From NCBI GenBank assembly GCA_023055505.1, contig JALIRH010000031.1, positions 434,001 through 498,000 of the forward strand: a stretch of 64,000 nucleotides of DNA, given 5' to 3'. The notes beneath the pieces were generated by a model. It did no database searches. It saw only the letters and a program-made list of their open reading frames with translations, and was not told the DNA's origin. The position numbers were made by a program, and so were the translations under genes. Source of the stretch: Callipepla californica brunnescens (lineage: Eukaryota; Chordata; Aves; Galliformes; Odontophoridae). Below are positions 21,690 through 36,116 of this stretch, in pieces (position 1 is the stretch's first letter; the number at the start of each line of letters is the position of its first letter).

Positions 21690-22200
21690 GGCAGAATTGA
21701 TTTTGGCTAGAGATCTGAAAATGCAAAGTAAAGGCTTTTACAAATGCATCAGACAACAACTATGGAACTCATGGACCCACTGCTGAAAGAAGTGGGAGAC
21801 CTGAGTATCTGGTGGAGTGTAAGGCTGAGGTACTGAGTGCCTTCTTTGCCTCAGTCTTTATGAGCTTTGACTGGCTTTCAAGAACCTCAGGTCTCAGTAA
21901 CCAGGGTGGAAGTCTGGGTCAGGGAAAAGGCAGCCTTGGTAAAGGCAATCAGGTGAGGGAATATATGAGCCCTGATGTGATGCATTTTGCCGACGAGTGA
22001 TGAGGGAGCTGGCAGATGTATTTACAGGCCCACTCTCACTAATCTTTGTTTGATCATGGCAATTAAAGAAGTGTGCGAAGACTAGTGAAAAACAAATGTC
22101 ACTCCTATCTGCATGAAGCAGGGTATCCAGGAGCTATAGGACAGTGGAAAGTTACTTTCAGGTGCTCATGAAGCTAGTGTGAACAAGCTAGGCACCCTCA
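21690..22200 (+). mobile_element. Old CR1 LINE fragment
   Basis: CKAEVLSAFFASVF (about 21815-21857) and a later RELADVF stretch (about 22004) are CR1 ORF2 motifs preceding and within the RT. Diverged, with stops. Confidence 0.6.
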
Positions 22201-22229
22201 TCTTGTTACAGGGCTTTTGCTGTAGCCAA

Positions 22230-23545
22230 GACTGAATGCAGTGCTTACCTGTGATCTAATGAGTGCTGTATACAGAGGAAAAATCTCTTCTTCCTGTGCT
22301 TTTGCTTTTGCAGTCTGGAATGCTGTGTGCCCTTGTTGCCTTATGCTTATGCTTACGGTGCACTGATGTTTTTGATCTTTTTCTACAGTTACTTCCCAGT
22401 CAGTCTTTATCAAGTTTGTATAGCTGCTGTGGTCACTTTGTTCCCAGGGTGGCCTTGCAGAATCTGATCAACTTTCAGTCCTTTCTTCCTCTAGTCTCAA
22501 TAGGGCTCTCTGAGCAGCAAACAGGCTGCTTCCCTGCAGCTTAATGCTTTCTGAAAACTTGTCAGGAGTGCCCTCTGCCTGTTCTTCCAGGTTACTGGCA
22601 GAGATGTCAAACAGGACAGTTGCTGTGTCTGACTCCAGTTGTGCCCAACATGGGCTTCCAGGCAGAAGATAGCACAGTAATGATGACCCTGTGCCTCTGA
22701 TCACTGCCACTTTTTTTTTTCTTCTTTTTTTTTTTTTTTTTTTCAATCTGGTCTCCCACCTATCCAGACTGCTGTCTCCAAACTTGAGTTCAACAAGGCT
22801 GTGGGAGACAGCACTGGAAATGCTAGGGGAGAATTGGCCTGGAGAAAGCAGACGAAGACAAATGTGAAGCTCGTGCAACTTAATGCTCCTATGTCCATTT
22901 GCTAGTGAGGTTCAGAATGTATTTGCTGTAGATGACAGGTATATGCTTATTTACACATGGTGAGCCACATAGCTTATGTAGATGGGTAACAGCATTCCCA
23001 TAAACACAGACAGCACCGTTGCTATGTTCCATATAAGCAGAGCAGAGACATAAATGCTTGCATATGTGCAGAGCAGATCCTGTCAGCAGCTGAACTCAAA
23101 CACTCAGTCTGCCTAGTAGCTACCTCTGGATTCCAGTCTCCCCAGCTGCTGACATCTGAAACACAGAAACCCACCAGGCTGCTTGAAGTTGTTCCTCAGC
23201 TTTCCATCTCTTGCTGAACTTCAAGATGTTCTTATCAGTCCTGTCTGATATCCAGCTCCTGTGGTCTTGTTTAGAGTGAGGAGCACACCCTCCCAAGCCA
23301 CTTCATCTAGTTGCCAGGTAGTTTGCATGTGCTCCAGTTGCTGGCACTGAAGTAAAGGTAAATGGCATCCCCTTCATCTCCTGTCGTCCACAAGTGCAGT
23401 TAATCAAAGAAACAGGTTGATCAGCTGTGTACCCTTGGTAAAGTCTTGCTGACCATTTCTGATCACCATCTTCCTCATGGTCCCAAAAATGTTTTCAAAG
23501 GGTACTTGTTCCAGCATTTTTCTAGGGATGAAAGTGGGAGATGGT
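22230..23545 (-). mobile_element. Old CR1 LINE, minus strand
   Basis: The minus strand shows FPLYTALIRS (about 22265) and, nearer its 5' side, the complement of the RT region (GTCTTGCTGACCATTTCTGA at 23441-23460 and the GGTCCCAAAAATG stretch at 23479-23491). A T-rich run lies at 22711-22743. Copies are very diverged, and the central part is assigned mainly by order. Confidence 0.45.
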
Positions 23546-24096
23546 TTTAAAGTTTTTTTTGGATCTCCTTTTGGCTTGCTTGGTGTTTTTCTGAAGATCT
23601 CAAAATGTTTTGCATCTATGCTTATTTCTCTTGAAGTTCTTCATAATTATGTGGTTTGAGGCATTTAAAATGAATGAAAATTCTGTTTTTATACGTAAAT
23701 GCAGTAAGTTGGGGGCACAGTTTTTTCTCAGTAGAATGTGCAGTGAGAATTGAGCAATCCTCCTTAGCTCTCCTATGCTATATTGTTACAAGAAAGTAGC
23801 AGCAGCAAATGACTGTCTTCTTTGCGCTGATTTTTTTAAGTCTGAAATCTATAGAAAGCATGTGATTGCTTTCTGTATACCTATGATACCATTAGCAACC
23901 AAAATTTGAGTTTCTCCAATTATGATTTTTTTTATATTTTAACTTTCTTAGGATGCTTGGATGGAGAATGCCTCTGATCTTTGGGATGTTTAGATGCGAA
24001 TTCTTGTTCTTGCCAGCTCTTGGTTCATGACACGTGAGATTGGTATTTTTCTGCAATTTATTTTAATCACGAATAATTGTATATTTTTTTCTGTAG
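23546..24096. other. SMC5 pseudogene intron
   Basis: AT-rich with no recognisable feature, except the polypyrimidine tract and CTGTAG acceptor just before 24097. Confidence 0.4.
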
Positions 24097-24221
24097 TATA
24101 AGAGAGCTGGAACAAAATCCTATCAACCTGGAAGAGGAATTTCAACAGGCAGAAGTAAAGATCAGAGCAATAAATGTTCAAAAAAGTAAGACTTGTTATG
24201 GAATCAACATGTCACATAAAG
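24097..24221 (+). pseudogene. SMC5: SMC5 pseudogene exon, open
   Basis: The frame reads IRELEQNPINLEEEFQQ then VKIRAINVQKSK, matching the conserved SMC5 NLEEEERKA..KIKEINVQKAK coiled-coil block. No stop, and the donor GGTATGT is intact, but the last 12 residues have lost similarity. Confidence 0.85.
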
Positions 24222-27200
24222 GTATGTATTTTTGTTCAGCATTTGTTCCAATATTGTGAAAAGTTTGATTATTGTAATTAGGAGTTATACAACATTTGAA
24301 TGTGCTGTTGCAAATGCTTGCAAGCTATCTTGCTTAAAGATAGGCTTCTTTTAAAGTTTAACGAACTTGCACTTTTCTTATCTGCTGTTGACTCGATTTG
24401 TTAGCTTCAGTTTAGACTTTCACTGGTGAGAATGTTTTGTGGACTAACTCTGTACATACAAGAATTAATTGTAATCATTTCTTCATATTTTTTCGGAGTA
24501 CTACAGATTGTTCCTTCTCAGTTCATAATCTGCTTTTTTATAATTATCTTACTGAAAAAAGCAGTTCTTGGAGCTCTAGATCTCCACTTCACTGCTGAAA
24601 GTAGGGAAGATGTTTCTTACACAAGAACATTAAGAAATATTTCCTGTAACTTGTCTGTTTTGAATTGTTACAGACTGCTTTGCTTCTTTTGTTTTAACCA
24701 CCTTACAGTTGATATTTCTATTTCCTTTGTGTAATAGGTTTCTCTCTTACAATTGAGTTTTTTAACCCCCAAAAAACAAACAAAAACCTGTGTACTTAGC
24801 TGTTGCTTTAGCTTGTCTTATGAGCCTGAATAAGAGGAGCTGCTACAAGGTAAACTGCTTCAGTTTATTTTCTGAATGACTAAGGAACAGGAAACAATTA
24901 CTTGCAAGGGAATCTGGTTGTGCCTTTGCACTCAGCAGTAAGTGGTGCAATTCTTGCAGCTACTTTGAGCCTGACTGCCACTTTGCATGCCTTACTAATG
25001 TCAGAATGTTTTCTTGCTCACCTCTGAAACAGTTGAATATCATAGTTGCAATGTAGATGATTTTAGTATGCTTCAGCTGCTGATATTTATTTAAAGAAAA
25101 GGCTTATTCTAAATGTGTTAACTGTTGATAACTCTGGACAGCAATGATTGGAGTGTCTGAAGGATTACCTGCAGGGAGACTATTAGGTCATGGCTTGAAC
25201 TGCAGATTGAGCACGTGGTGAAGAGAATTGACTGGCCCAGGGATCACAGGGAAGTTTTTTGCACCTCTACTCTTCAGGTGACCAGAAGAGGAGGCCCCAG
25301 GCTGGAGCTACCCTGGGCTCATGTAAGAGACAGCCACTAAAGAGAGAGCATCTGTTGGGTCAAGTCTGCTTCCTAAGAAGGAGCGTTGCATGGCCAGAGC
25401 TGCTTCACGACTTGAGTGAGTTCTGTTTTTCTTTGTGTATGTGACTACTGGTCTCCCTGTGAATGCTTTGCCTGGTCAGAAGCAATTGCAATTCTTCATA
25501 AGCAGCACACCAGCTTTATGTCTGCAACCCAAAGCAACTTCAGAAATGTCTAAGAATGGTAGAAAACACGTGCTGTGTAAAAGTGCAATTTTTGTATTTG
25601 ATATGTGTTTCCTAGTATGTAAAATGGCCAAGTGTGTTACTATTATAAAATTCAACTGAAGTCACTTACTGACTTGTGCAACCTATTTGAAGAAGTTTTT
25701 TAATCCTTTTTCCCTGATTGAAGACCAGTATTTGAACATGCTGTGTATTTCCCAGTATTAACAGGGCGTGGGGAGAATGGGTGATATTTGCCTGAAATAG
25801 TTGTTGATTAGAGAAGTCAATTTTTAGTTGTTTATTAATATGGTCTTAAGGAAATATGTCCTACTACAAGAAAACAAAATCGTCTAATTCAAGAAATATG
25901 TTCTAGTTTATATTTTATGAGAATTATTGAAACCCGTGAGATGACATAATAGTGATGAGATCTACTTACACAGTGCTGGGTGTCGGATGGAACAGTCAGA
26001 GTAATAGGACACATACGTATTTTCAGAAATGTATAAGGCATAGTGTACCTGGCAGATACCTCATACAAGTCAGTTATTTACATACAGTTGACAGTAACAG
26101 AATTATTCCACTGTTGCAAATTCTGGCTTAGTTTTTGCATCTAGCACTCTTCGTGCTGCTGTCTTTGATTTTTAATGAATTTTCATTAAAACATTTTAGT
26201 TACCTTCTGTGAGGATAGTTTTTAAACAGTCAAACAGTAAAACTTGTCCAAGTTCACACTGTAGAATCTTTCTGTTGAAATGACCAATAATGAGTTCCTC
26301 AAACATTGGCTCACCATTGTGTTCAGAAGCTAACACTCTTAAAACCTTCATCCGGCATTTCCTTTGGGTTTATACTGGTAACTTGGTGCTACCTTTCTTG
26401 GAGAGATTCCTTTCTACTTACATGCTGACCATAAGCAGAAAGCAGTGAACATGTATTCTCAGTGCTCTGTACTTTTTAGAATCCATCTATTCGTCTCATA
26501 GTTGAGAATACATTGATGAATTTGAAGCCTTCCAGACTGTTCCTAAGGCTGACTTGTTTAAAAAATGACCACTTTAACATCAAAGCTCTCTAACCAGATT
26601 GCAGGTCTCACTAAAGTGTGTTGCAGGTGGTATCTGTACGTGTCAGAAAAAAACTTGCAAAACATTGCCCTTGTCTGTGGTTGTGCATTGTTCACATCAC
26701 AGCTCTCAAGGACCCATGCTGAATGACTACTGTGCAAACACAGGCGCATCCAGAGCTTTTATTATGCTTAGCAATTGTTGTTTGCTGAAAACTTTGCTCC
26801 TGTGTTTGTGGATAAGAGCATGCTAGGAATGACACAGCTTCTGCTGTGCACGTACTTCACTCACTCATCGTGCATTATTAATGAGAGGCATGTGTTATGT
26901 GTCTATTTCTTGAGTTTTCTCCATTTCTCTGACTTGTGAAATCCAGCAAAATTGCTTGTAGGATTTTACCTCTGAGATGACTTTTGCTCACACTTCACAT
27001 GTATTCATGTGGTGTAGGGACTTTTCTGATTTGAGCTCTTCTGCATCTTGAAGAGCTCAGGTCAACAATTAGTCACCTTTCTTCTGTGTATATAATGTAA
27101 AAAATGATTGTGTTGAAAAGTTTGGAATTGTATGCCATGACTGGGGGGGGGGGAGCATACTTTCTAAAGTTTAATAGTGATACCAGTTTTGAGCCTCTCC

Positions 27201-27232
27201 CTGAAAAAGACATCATCTGTTTCCCTGTGCAG
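24222..27232. other. SMC5 pseudogene intron
   Basis: No gene, tRNA or mobile element is recognised in these 3 kb. An 11-base G run lies at about 27143-27153. Confidence 0.5.
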
Positions 27233-27356
27233 CATTACATATAACTGAACATCCACAAAGCAGATCTGATCCTTCAGAGCACTGGAGTGGATGCTGAGAG
27301 GAACAGACTAGAAGCACAGTGCAAAGCAGCAAGAGCAGAGCTACGAGTTTCAGAGG
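27233..27356 (+). pseudogene. SMC5: SMC5 pseudogene exon with stop
   Basis: LNIHKADLILQSTGVD, then AERNRLEAQ and RAELRVSE, match the SMC5 segment LHIQKVDLILQNT..KNKLESDY..QLRLTE. A TAA at 27242-27244 lies in the conserved frame just upstream. Acceptor TGTGCAG and donor GTAACT are present. Confidence 0.88.
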
Positions 27357-30300
27357 GTAACTGTTTCTGTGAATCATGTGATATCTACAATGGAACTACC
27401 TTCTGTAGTGCAGCCTTCATAATGTAGAAGAGGAAACTTATGTAACATTCCTATAACTATCCATCTATAACTTACTGCTTATTGAATCTGACGGACAAAA
27501 TAATTCTGTTAAATCGGAAAGCGGTTGAAAAGTGTTTTTTATTGTGGATGGTTATTCATTTTGAGATGAATGACCTGGGCATATATTTAGAAAAAAATAC
27601 TGGAGGGTACAGGTATTGCCAATAGCAGGAAAACTGGGAAAATTAGAACTTGAGCGAAAAGTAACTTGCACATAGAGACAAGTACAGGATGTTGCATGGA
27701 AAGTCACTGTTCTTCACCCTTTAGAGATTAGCATTGAGTTGGTGTATAAGAGATGTCTAGTCAGGTGTGTGTGTGTAAGGTAAACATTCTGATGATACTT
27801 GGGTTGGAGAAAGATGGCCTCATTTGTTAGTGAGCAGGTGTTTGGTTCAACTGTTAGTCACTGATGCTGCATTCAGCTACTGAAGTAGAGGAAATAAGAT
27901 CAGAGCTTATATCTGTGATGGTTGCTTTACTTGATTTTAGAACATTAAAAACCCCAGTCCTTTAATTAGTAATCCTAGTGATCAATCTTTCAAGAAATAT
28001 AACTGCTCTGGAGGAAAACTCTTGAATATTCAACAATGTTCAAAGTTTTCCCTTACACAGAAGTCCAAAGCCAGGCTTCCCCAAATGCTGCATATTGAGT
28101 CTTTGAATTAAGTCTTTTGGCTTGTTTGGTTTTTTTTTAGTTATTCTGTCTCCTGTGTTGCACTGTGGGTGATATGTTGTACACTCTGGTGCATCTCATT
28201 TTCTGTTATGATTATGGGGCTATTAATTCCTCTGATCATCAGACACTGTTGTAAATCATGTGCTGGCTTTGGTGCATTCGTTGAAACTAATATAGTGGGA
28301 ATCAACTGAAGAGGCTGTAAAGCTTAGCACTTCTTCATGATGTCTATCTCCCAAGAAATTCTGAGGCTCAACAGTACCTAAGTAAACATCTGATTAAGGT
28401 TTAAATCAGACACAGACCCTGCTTATTATGTCTAGGAGATGTTGCTTTTGGGAGGGTTTGGCACAGGAGTACAGCAGGGAGAACAGCACGAGGGTAGCTT
28501 TGTGGATGTCTTTAATTTTTTTCTATTTTTTAAGAACTACTAAGTTGAAAATGCCAAAATAGTGTACGTTTCTGAACAAATCAAGTTAGCAACAAGCAGT
28601 ATCTGGGGTTTGTGTTTTGTCATTGCAATACAAGTCAAAACCGTGGTGTTATTTTAATATTATCATGTGTTTAATTTATTTAGTGAGCCTAAGAGCTAAG
28701 TGTTTGTGACCCATACTGAACATTAGGTAGGATAGCCTCATCTGCTTATTTGGTAGTTGGCACAGTTGCCTACTGTTTACAGTGATTGTTTGAAAAAGTC
28801 TTGTTATAATTCTCTTGCCTTGATAGCTTACTATTTATTAGCTTCATTTGTTGTAAAGATATTGGTGTTAGTACTGCTTATATGTTGCAGCATTTTCTCA
28901 TTCAGTAAGGTTTCCATAAAATGCAAAATCTGTTTTCCTGTGTATGAATTTACAAACTTTAAATAATTAACTACTGCCACCAGGAAAGTGTTCTGACACT
29001 AATTTATGAGAAGACGTTGGGTACTGCTAGCTGTATTTTCTATAACCAGCTTCAAATTTTGCACAAAACCAACTGTGCCACTAGGTGAGCACAACAGAAT
29101 GCAAACTGCTTGTGAATATCAAATGTAAGTGTATCCTGCTGCTTCATTTTAGGAGGCTGTAATCACAGCTTTGCATTTGTACTAACCCTTACTCAAGGAA
29201 CAGGTACAGCTTTTTACAAGTTAGTTCTTATGGTGTTGACCAAAACAAATTTAAAGCTTTGTCAGAGCTATTTTTCATAGTAGCTTTGTTTAATCAAAAC
29301 GTAACTGTGTGGAGAGAATATTTTTATCTGGATGGATATTATTGAGGCACCTTCAGAAAATCAGTGGGAACCTTAACATTTCTGTGCACAATGTATGCAA
29401 TGGAGAAAGAGGAATCAATGCTTGTGTATTTTTATTTGTTTATATTTAACTTCCATTTAGCATGAGCCTATGACAACAAACTGGCAAAGCTGAATAAAAA
29501 TTGAGACTCATCCTTCCAGATGAGGTGTCTATGCCTTTATTCTAGCACGTGTTTCATAACTGCATCATGTGTCTGTTTCTTTTGTAGTCTTCCTGTTAAA
29601 GACAGATTGTTCAGCCTAAACATTTGTTTTCTTTTCCGCATTCTGAAGAACTGTATTTGCCTCAGACTTAGTTTAGGGCTGTTCTGTGCTGAAACTGTTT
29701 CAGGTTTTCGGTGCCTAAACTCAAACTCTTGTTTCATGTAGCTTTGCAGAGTTTTAAGAGGGTGTTTTGTGTACAGTTACATGCAACTGAAAGATGAGGT
29801 TCCCCACTTGATAATTTTTTTCAAAGTGGAATTTGGTTCTGGGAATGATGAAATGTATAAGGATAACACATGATGTGTCATGTGGGTAAGAAACACAGCT
29901 GTGGAACCCTTCAGCAGAACCTTATTATGAAGAGGTCAAACATCCTTAATGAAGTCAATTGGCTTTTAAGGTTTTGTGATTGAAATTACAGAATAGTTTT
30001 AATTCAGAAGTTTATAAAGTGGACCTAAAATATCGTTTTCAAATGCATAACGGCATACATAGAAATATAATAGACCATAAGTATTGTTTCAGAAGTTTTA
30101 TTTGTGTTAATCCAGAGTAAAGGCTCTGATGAAAAGGATTGCCATCCTCCACTTCATCCCCGTTATATCAGTGCAGGTGTAAAGCCAGCCTTTATTACCT
30201 GTGTGACATTTCCTTCCTTCCCTAGGGTAGTGTAGATAAAATATATTTGCAGTATGGTTATGAAGACAGTGAGATACTCACCTCTGATGTAGCATCTGCT

Positions 30301-31328
30301 TCCTTTAGTTTTGGGACAAAAGCACTTCTGAGTTGACAAACACTGTGCAGGGCAGTAACCCAAATTGTCTAGTGATTGCTTGTGATTCTGTTACTACAGC
30401 TTCTGCTGCATTTGGTAAATAAAGATTAATTAAATTGATAGGAAATAGAGCAAGTTGTAAAATATGCAATAAATATTTATCCAATTCTATAGACTCCATT
30501 CTGATTTATTTTATTTTATTTTATTTTATTTTTTTTTTTGCCACTGGAGGGCTCCTATCTTTATCCTATAAAGATAATCTTTAGTTTAGAGCTTTATGTA
30601 GGTGTTGTGTTTCCTAAATAGTATGTTCAACTGCTGCTGTGGTAAGTTACACTGCATTACAAAAATCATAGGACTGTTCAAAAGCAGAAGCTGCTTTTCA
30701 CTTATTTTTCAGTTTAAAAATGATATTTTCTATTCTGGTAGCTGTATGTCGGAAGTAGAATGTGAAACAGCAGTGGAGGATTTCCAGTTATGTAATTATG
30801 ATGTTTATTGTGTACAGTTTCAAGTAGTCTCTCCCATGTAGATAAATTCAATTAAATGGGGGCTAATAAAACATAAAGCTCACAAGTGGGTATGATTTGG
30901 TTTATTTTTAGTTTTGTTTATTTTTAAATTTAGTGTAAAATTGTCAATTATTTGACATGTTGTGGCAGCAAAAGCGTATATGTGCCTACAGGAAAAACAA
31001 ATTTAGTTATAAGATAATACTTCTGATCAATTTACCTGCACGTATGTTGACTTTGAACAGAAAGGCAAACTGAATTCTGTGTGTTGAAATGAAGACTTTG
31101 TTTCATGTTTTGAGCCATCTGATTTTACCTACTTGTACTGATTGTGATATTTTGTTGCTGGTAAGCTGTTGTCACCTCTGTTTAGAACTGAAGTTCAACA
31201 ACTTGTAGAAGATATTCAGCACATTCTTAAGGAGTCAGTGAAATATAATGAGTGTTCAGAGGCGGTAAGGGCCAGCAATAGGAAATTTAAAGTAAAATAG
31301 ATAATGATTTCAGTATCTTTTCTAACAG
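27357..31328. other. SMC5 pseudogene intron
   Basis: Nothing certain in about 4 kb. A TTTTA-repeat/T tract lies at 30508-30540. A 79-bp exon-like segment at 31186-31264 is discussed under findings. Confidence 0.5.
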
Positions 31329-31455
31329 CAACATTTTCATGAACTTGGATGAGAGAAAGTGGATTCTTACAGAGAACTGCAAGGAACTGCTGAAAAAAGC
31401 TCAATAGATCTGTGGTATAAATCTGAATCAGCATCTTCCAAAGGAGTTTCAAACA
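31329..31455 (+). pseudogene. SMC5: SMC5 pseudogene exon, 1-bp insertion and stop
   Basis: QHFHEL is followed by one extra base at 31347. The conserved frame then continues ENCKELLKKAQ, hits TAG at 31405-31407, and goes on as LPKEFQT. It matches the SMC5 QHFIEL..CKELMKRA..LPQEYQT block. Confidence 0.9.
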
Positions 31456-31589
31456 GTACGTACAAAAATAAATCTTTGTATTTCTCTTAGCTTTTGGATA
31501 GCATACACCATTCTAATTTTTCCACAAAGTAATACTTCGTATTTAATGCTGGAAAGGTACCAGCAACGCAACAGGTCATTTGTGTTTCT

Positions 31590-32800
31590 GTTAGTATTAA
31601 CGCATTTGTTGGTAAAGAGCCTATCAGGGGATGTGCCACCCTGTTGAATAACAGAGAAGGAGTCGTGAGAGATGCAGTGGTCAGAAGCTGTCTTGGACAT
31701 AGTGACCACAAAATGATAGAGTTGTCCATTCATGGTGAAGTCTGAAAAGAGGACTTAGCGTAACTGCTGCCTTGGACTTCTGGAGGCCTGTCTTTGGACT
31801 GTTTAGGATGTTGGCTGGGAGAGTCCACTGGGAGATAGTTCAAAAGCTAGAGGGGTCCAGAAGGGCAAGACATTGCTCAAGAAAGACTTCTGAGGTGCTG
31901 AAACAGGCTGATATTGTGTGCTAGAAGATGAGCTGGCAGGGAAGACTGTCATGGCTGAACAGGGAGCTTTTACTAATATATACTAATGACAGAAGGAGGG
32001 CCTAGGAGAATTTCCATTCTTTATTGGATATATCAGGGAATATTTCCGCCAAAGGTGAGGAAAAGGATGAGGTCCTCATTGCCTTCTTTCTTTAATAGTC
32101 AGGCCAGTTATCCTTATCCTCCTGAACTGGAAGACAGACATGAGGAGCAGAATAAACCCCCCTTTCCCACTCCTCCCTCCCCAGAATTCAGGAAGAATCA
32201 GTTAGCGACCTGCTATTCCACCTAGACTATCTCAAGTCTGTGGGACCAGGTGGGATCCACCCAGTGGTACTGAGGGAGGTGGTTGTGAGCAATGCTCCCA
32301 GTGCTGGGGCCAGTCCTGTTTAATAGCCTTACTGATGGTCTGGGCCAAGGGGTGGAGTGCACCCTCAGTATGTTTGAAGGTGACACCATGTGAGGGGAAG
32401 TGTCCATCTGCCTGAGGGTAGAAAAGCCTAGAGGGGGAAATGAATCACTGGACTGATACCAACTGTATGAGGTTCAAAAAGACTAAATGTTAGGTGTTGC
32501 ACTTTAGTCTCTGCCACAAGCCTCTACTGTGGCTGTGTGGGTGGAAAACTGCTCAGAGGAGGAGGATATGGGGGTGTTAGTCAACAGATGGCTGAACATA
32601 AGCCAGCAGTGTGCCCAGGTGGCCAAGAAAGCCAGGAGCATCTTGGCTTGTGTGATAAATAGTGTAGTCAGTGTAGGAAAGTGTACTGCAAGAAAGTACT
32701 ACTAGGGCCTTGGAGTTGTATCCAGAGGAAGCCTATGAATCTGATGAAGGGTCTGGAACACAAGTTTTATGAGGTCTGGCTAAGGGAGCGGATTGTTTAA
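31590..32800 (+). mobile_element. CR1 LINE fragment (endonuclease/RT junction), decayed
   Basis: VVRSCLGHSDHKMIELS (about 31678-31729) is the CR1 endonuclease C-terminal motif. GPGGIHPVVLRE-like text near 32243 and a CR1 3' ORF2 segment near 32480-32640 (KTKC..LHF, AQVAKKARSIL) follow, with large internal losses. Confidence 0.75.
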
Positions 32801-32814
32801 TCCTTCTTCCTTCT

Positions 32815-33905
32815 CTCTCAATTGGAGAGGTATGGATTTGAAAGATGGACTGTTTGGTGGATTAAGAACTGCTTGGCTGGTTGCAGCCAAAGGGTTGTGA
32901 TCAACAGTTATATGCCTGGGTGGGGGCTGGTCACAGGTGGTGTCCCCAAGGGTTTTGGGACTGGTGCTCTTCAACATCTTTATCAATGACATAAACAGTG
33001 GAATTGAGCACACCCTCAGCAAGTTTGCAGACAACATCAAGCTGAGCGGTGCAGTTGATACACTGGAGGGCAGGGAAGCCATCCAGAGGGACCTAGACAG
33101 GCTGGAGAGGTAAGCCTGTGTAAACCTAGTGAGGTTCAACAAGGCCAAGAGCAAGGTGTTGCGCTTGGGCCAGGGCAATGCAAGGCATTTATACAGTCTG
33201 GGAGGAGGACTCCTGGAGAGCAGCCCTGCAGAGAAGAGCATGGGGGTCCTGGTGGATGAGAAGCTGGACATGAATCAGCAGTGCATGTTTGCATCCCAGA
33301 GGGCCAACTATATCCTGGGCTGCATTAAAAAGGGGTGGCCAGCAGGGAGAGGTAGGTGATTGTCCCTCTCTACTCTTGTAAGTTTTCATCTGGAGTACTG
33401 CATCCAAGCTGGGGGCCAGAACAAGAAGGATGCAGAGCTCTTGCAATGGGTCCAGAGGAGGGCCACTGAGATGATTAGGGACCTGGAGCACCTCTCCTGT
33501 GAGGAAAGGTTGAGGGTACTGGGCTTGTTTAGCTTGGAGAAGAGAAGGCTCTGGGGAGACCTCATTGTTGCCTTCCAAGACTTGAAGGGAGCATATAAAC
33601 AGGAGAGGAAACAACTGTTTACATGGGTTGATAGTGATAGGACAAGGGGGAATGGTTTTAAACTAGGGGGAGATTTAGATTAGATGTTAGGAGGAAGTTT
33701 TTCATTCAGAGGGTGGTGATGCACTGGAACAGGTTGCCCAGAGAGGCTGTGGATGCCCCATCCCTGGAGGTATTGAAGGCAAGGCTGGATGTAACTCTGG
33801 GCAGCCTGCTCTAGTGGCTGGCAATCCTGCCCACAGGAGGGGGGGGGGATTGAAACTCTTTGAGGTCCTTTTCAACCCAGGTCATTCTGTGATTCTATGA
33901 TACTG
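32815..33905 (+). mobile_element. CR1 LINE 3' fragment, second copy
   Basis: It contains [15 protein letters not shown] text (about 32950-32990), FADNIKL in place of FADDTKL, the [21 protein letters not shown] region (33138 on) and a GATTCTATGAT tail at 33890-33901. It follows directly on the previous copy. The second catalytic Asp is changed to Asn. Confidence 0.88.
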
Positions 33906-34006
33906 AAAATGAGTAGTTGAATATTTGCAGGTTTATTGGATTTCTTTTTAGCAAATGAGCTCTTCATTAAGACTGCTGTAAAATACATGCATCTTTTCTC
34001 TTCTAG

Positions 34007-34102
34007 GCTTTTCAGACTCTTCCGAACACACTGGAGGAAAGAAATGCTTTTCTGAATTAAGAGAGATCGAGGGTCTCCTGTTTCACAGGCCCGAGTGCTT
34101 CA
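34007..34102 (+). pseudogene. SMC5: SMC5 pseudogene exon with stop
   Basis: AFQTLPNTLEERNAFLN, TAA at 34058-34060, then ERSRVSCFTGPS. The SMC5 counterpart is FQDLPNTLDEIDALL..ERSRASCFTGLNP. Acceptor TTCTAG and donor GTATGT are intact. Confidence 0.92.
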
Positions 34103-34460
34103 GTATGTTCACTTCTTTCTTTCCACACTCTTCTTTTAGCAGTATTGTACTTACTTCCCACTCTATGCTAGATTTCGTAGTTTAATAAGCTAGACAGCAG
34201 AAACAATGTGTGTAAATGCCAGATTCAGCATCTATTAGAATTGTAAGTAGGTTCTTCCTAAAGAACAGTGTGTTCTGTGCCCGTTTTTTTTTTTTAAAGT
34301 TGCAGTAACCTGAAATAAATACAATTTAATTGCCTTAAAGCTAGAAATGTCTTGTTCAGTGTAGTGTTACAATTATATTATTGTATTTGAACAGAATCAT
34401 ATTTTTGCAATCGCTGTTAGAATTGGTAAACGTGTGTAATTTTCATTTTTCTTCTAAAAG

Positions 34461-34561
34461 GTCATTGAAGAATGCAGTAAGAAAACAGAAATAAAAAGCT
34501 GGTGGAAGATACAGAGGGAAATAGAAAGGAACTGGATAACTATAAGCAAAGGATGTCAGAG
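34461..34561 (+). pseudogene. SMC5: SMC5 pseudogene exon, frameshifted
   Basis: VIEECSKKTEI in frame 1, then KLVEDTEGNRKELDNYKQ in another frame from 34496. Together they cover the SMC5 coiled-coil segment after the previous exon. Splice sites are kept. Confidence 0.88.
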
Positions 34562-34701
34562 GTAATAGTTGAAATTATCAATTCTGTATTCGTGCATCTT
34601 CATCTGAATAGAACATAAGTAAAAAAATAACAGCATAAAGTGAGATGTTAGGTTCTGTAATTACGATGTTTTTTATTGTTTTAGTTGATACCTAAAGGTA
34701 A

Positions 34702-36116
<1,415 letters not shown>

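Noticed and set aside
34101..34110. Loss of the SMC5 splice donor after 34102
   Set aside because: CAGTATGT first looked like a deleted G, but CA|GTATGT is a valid GT donor.
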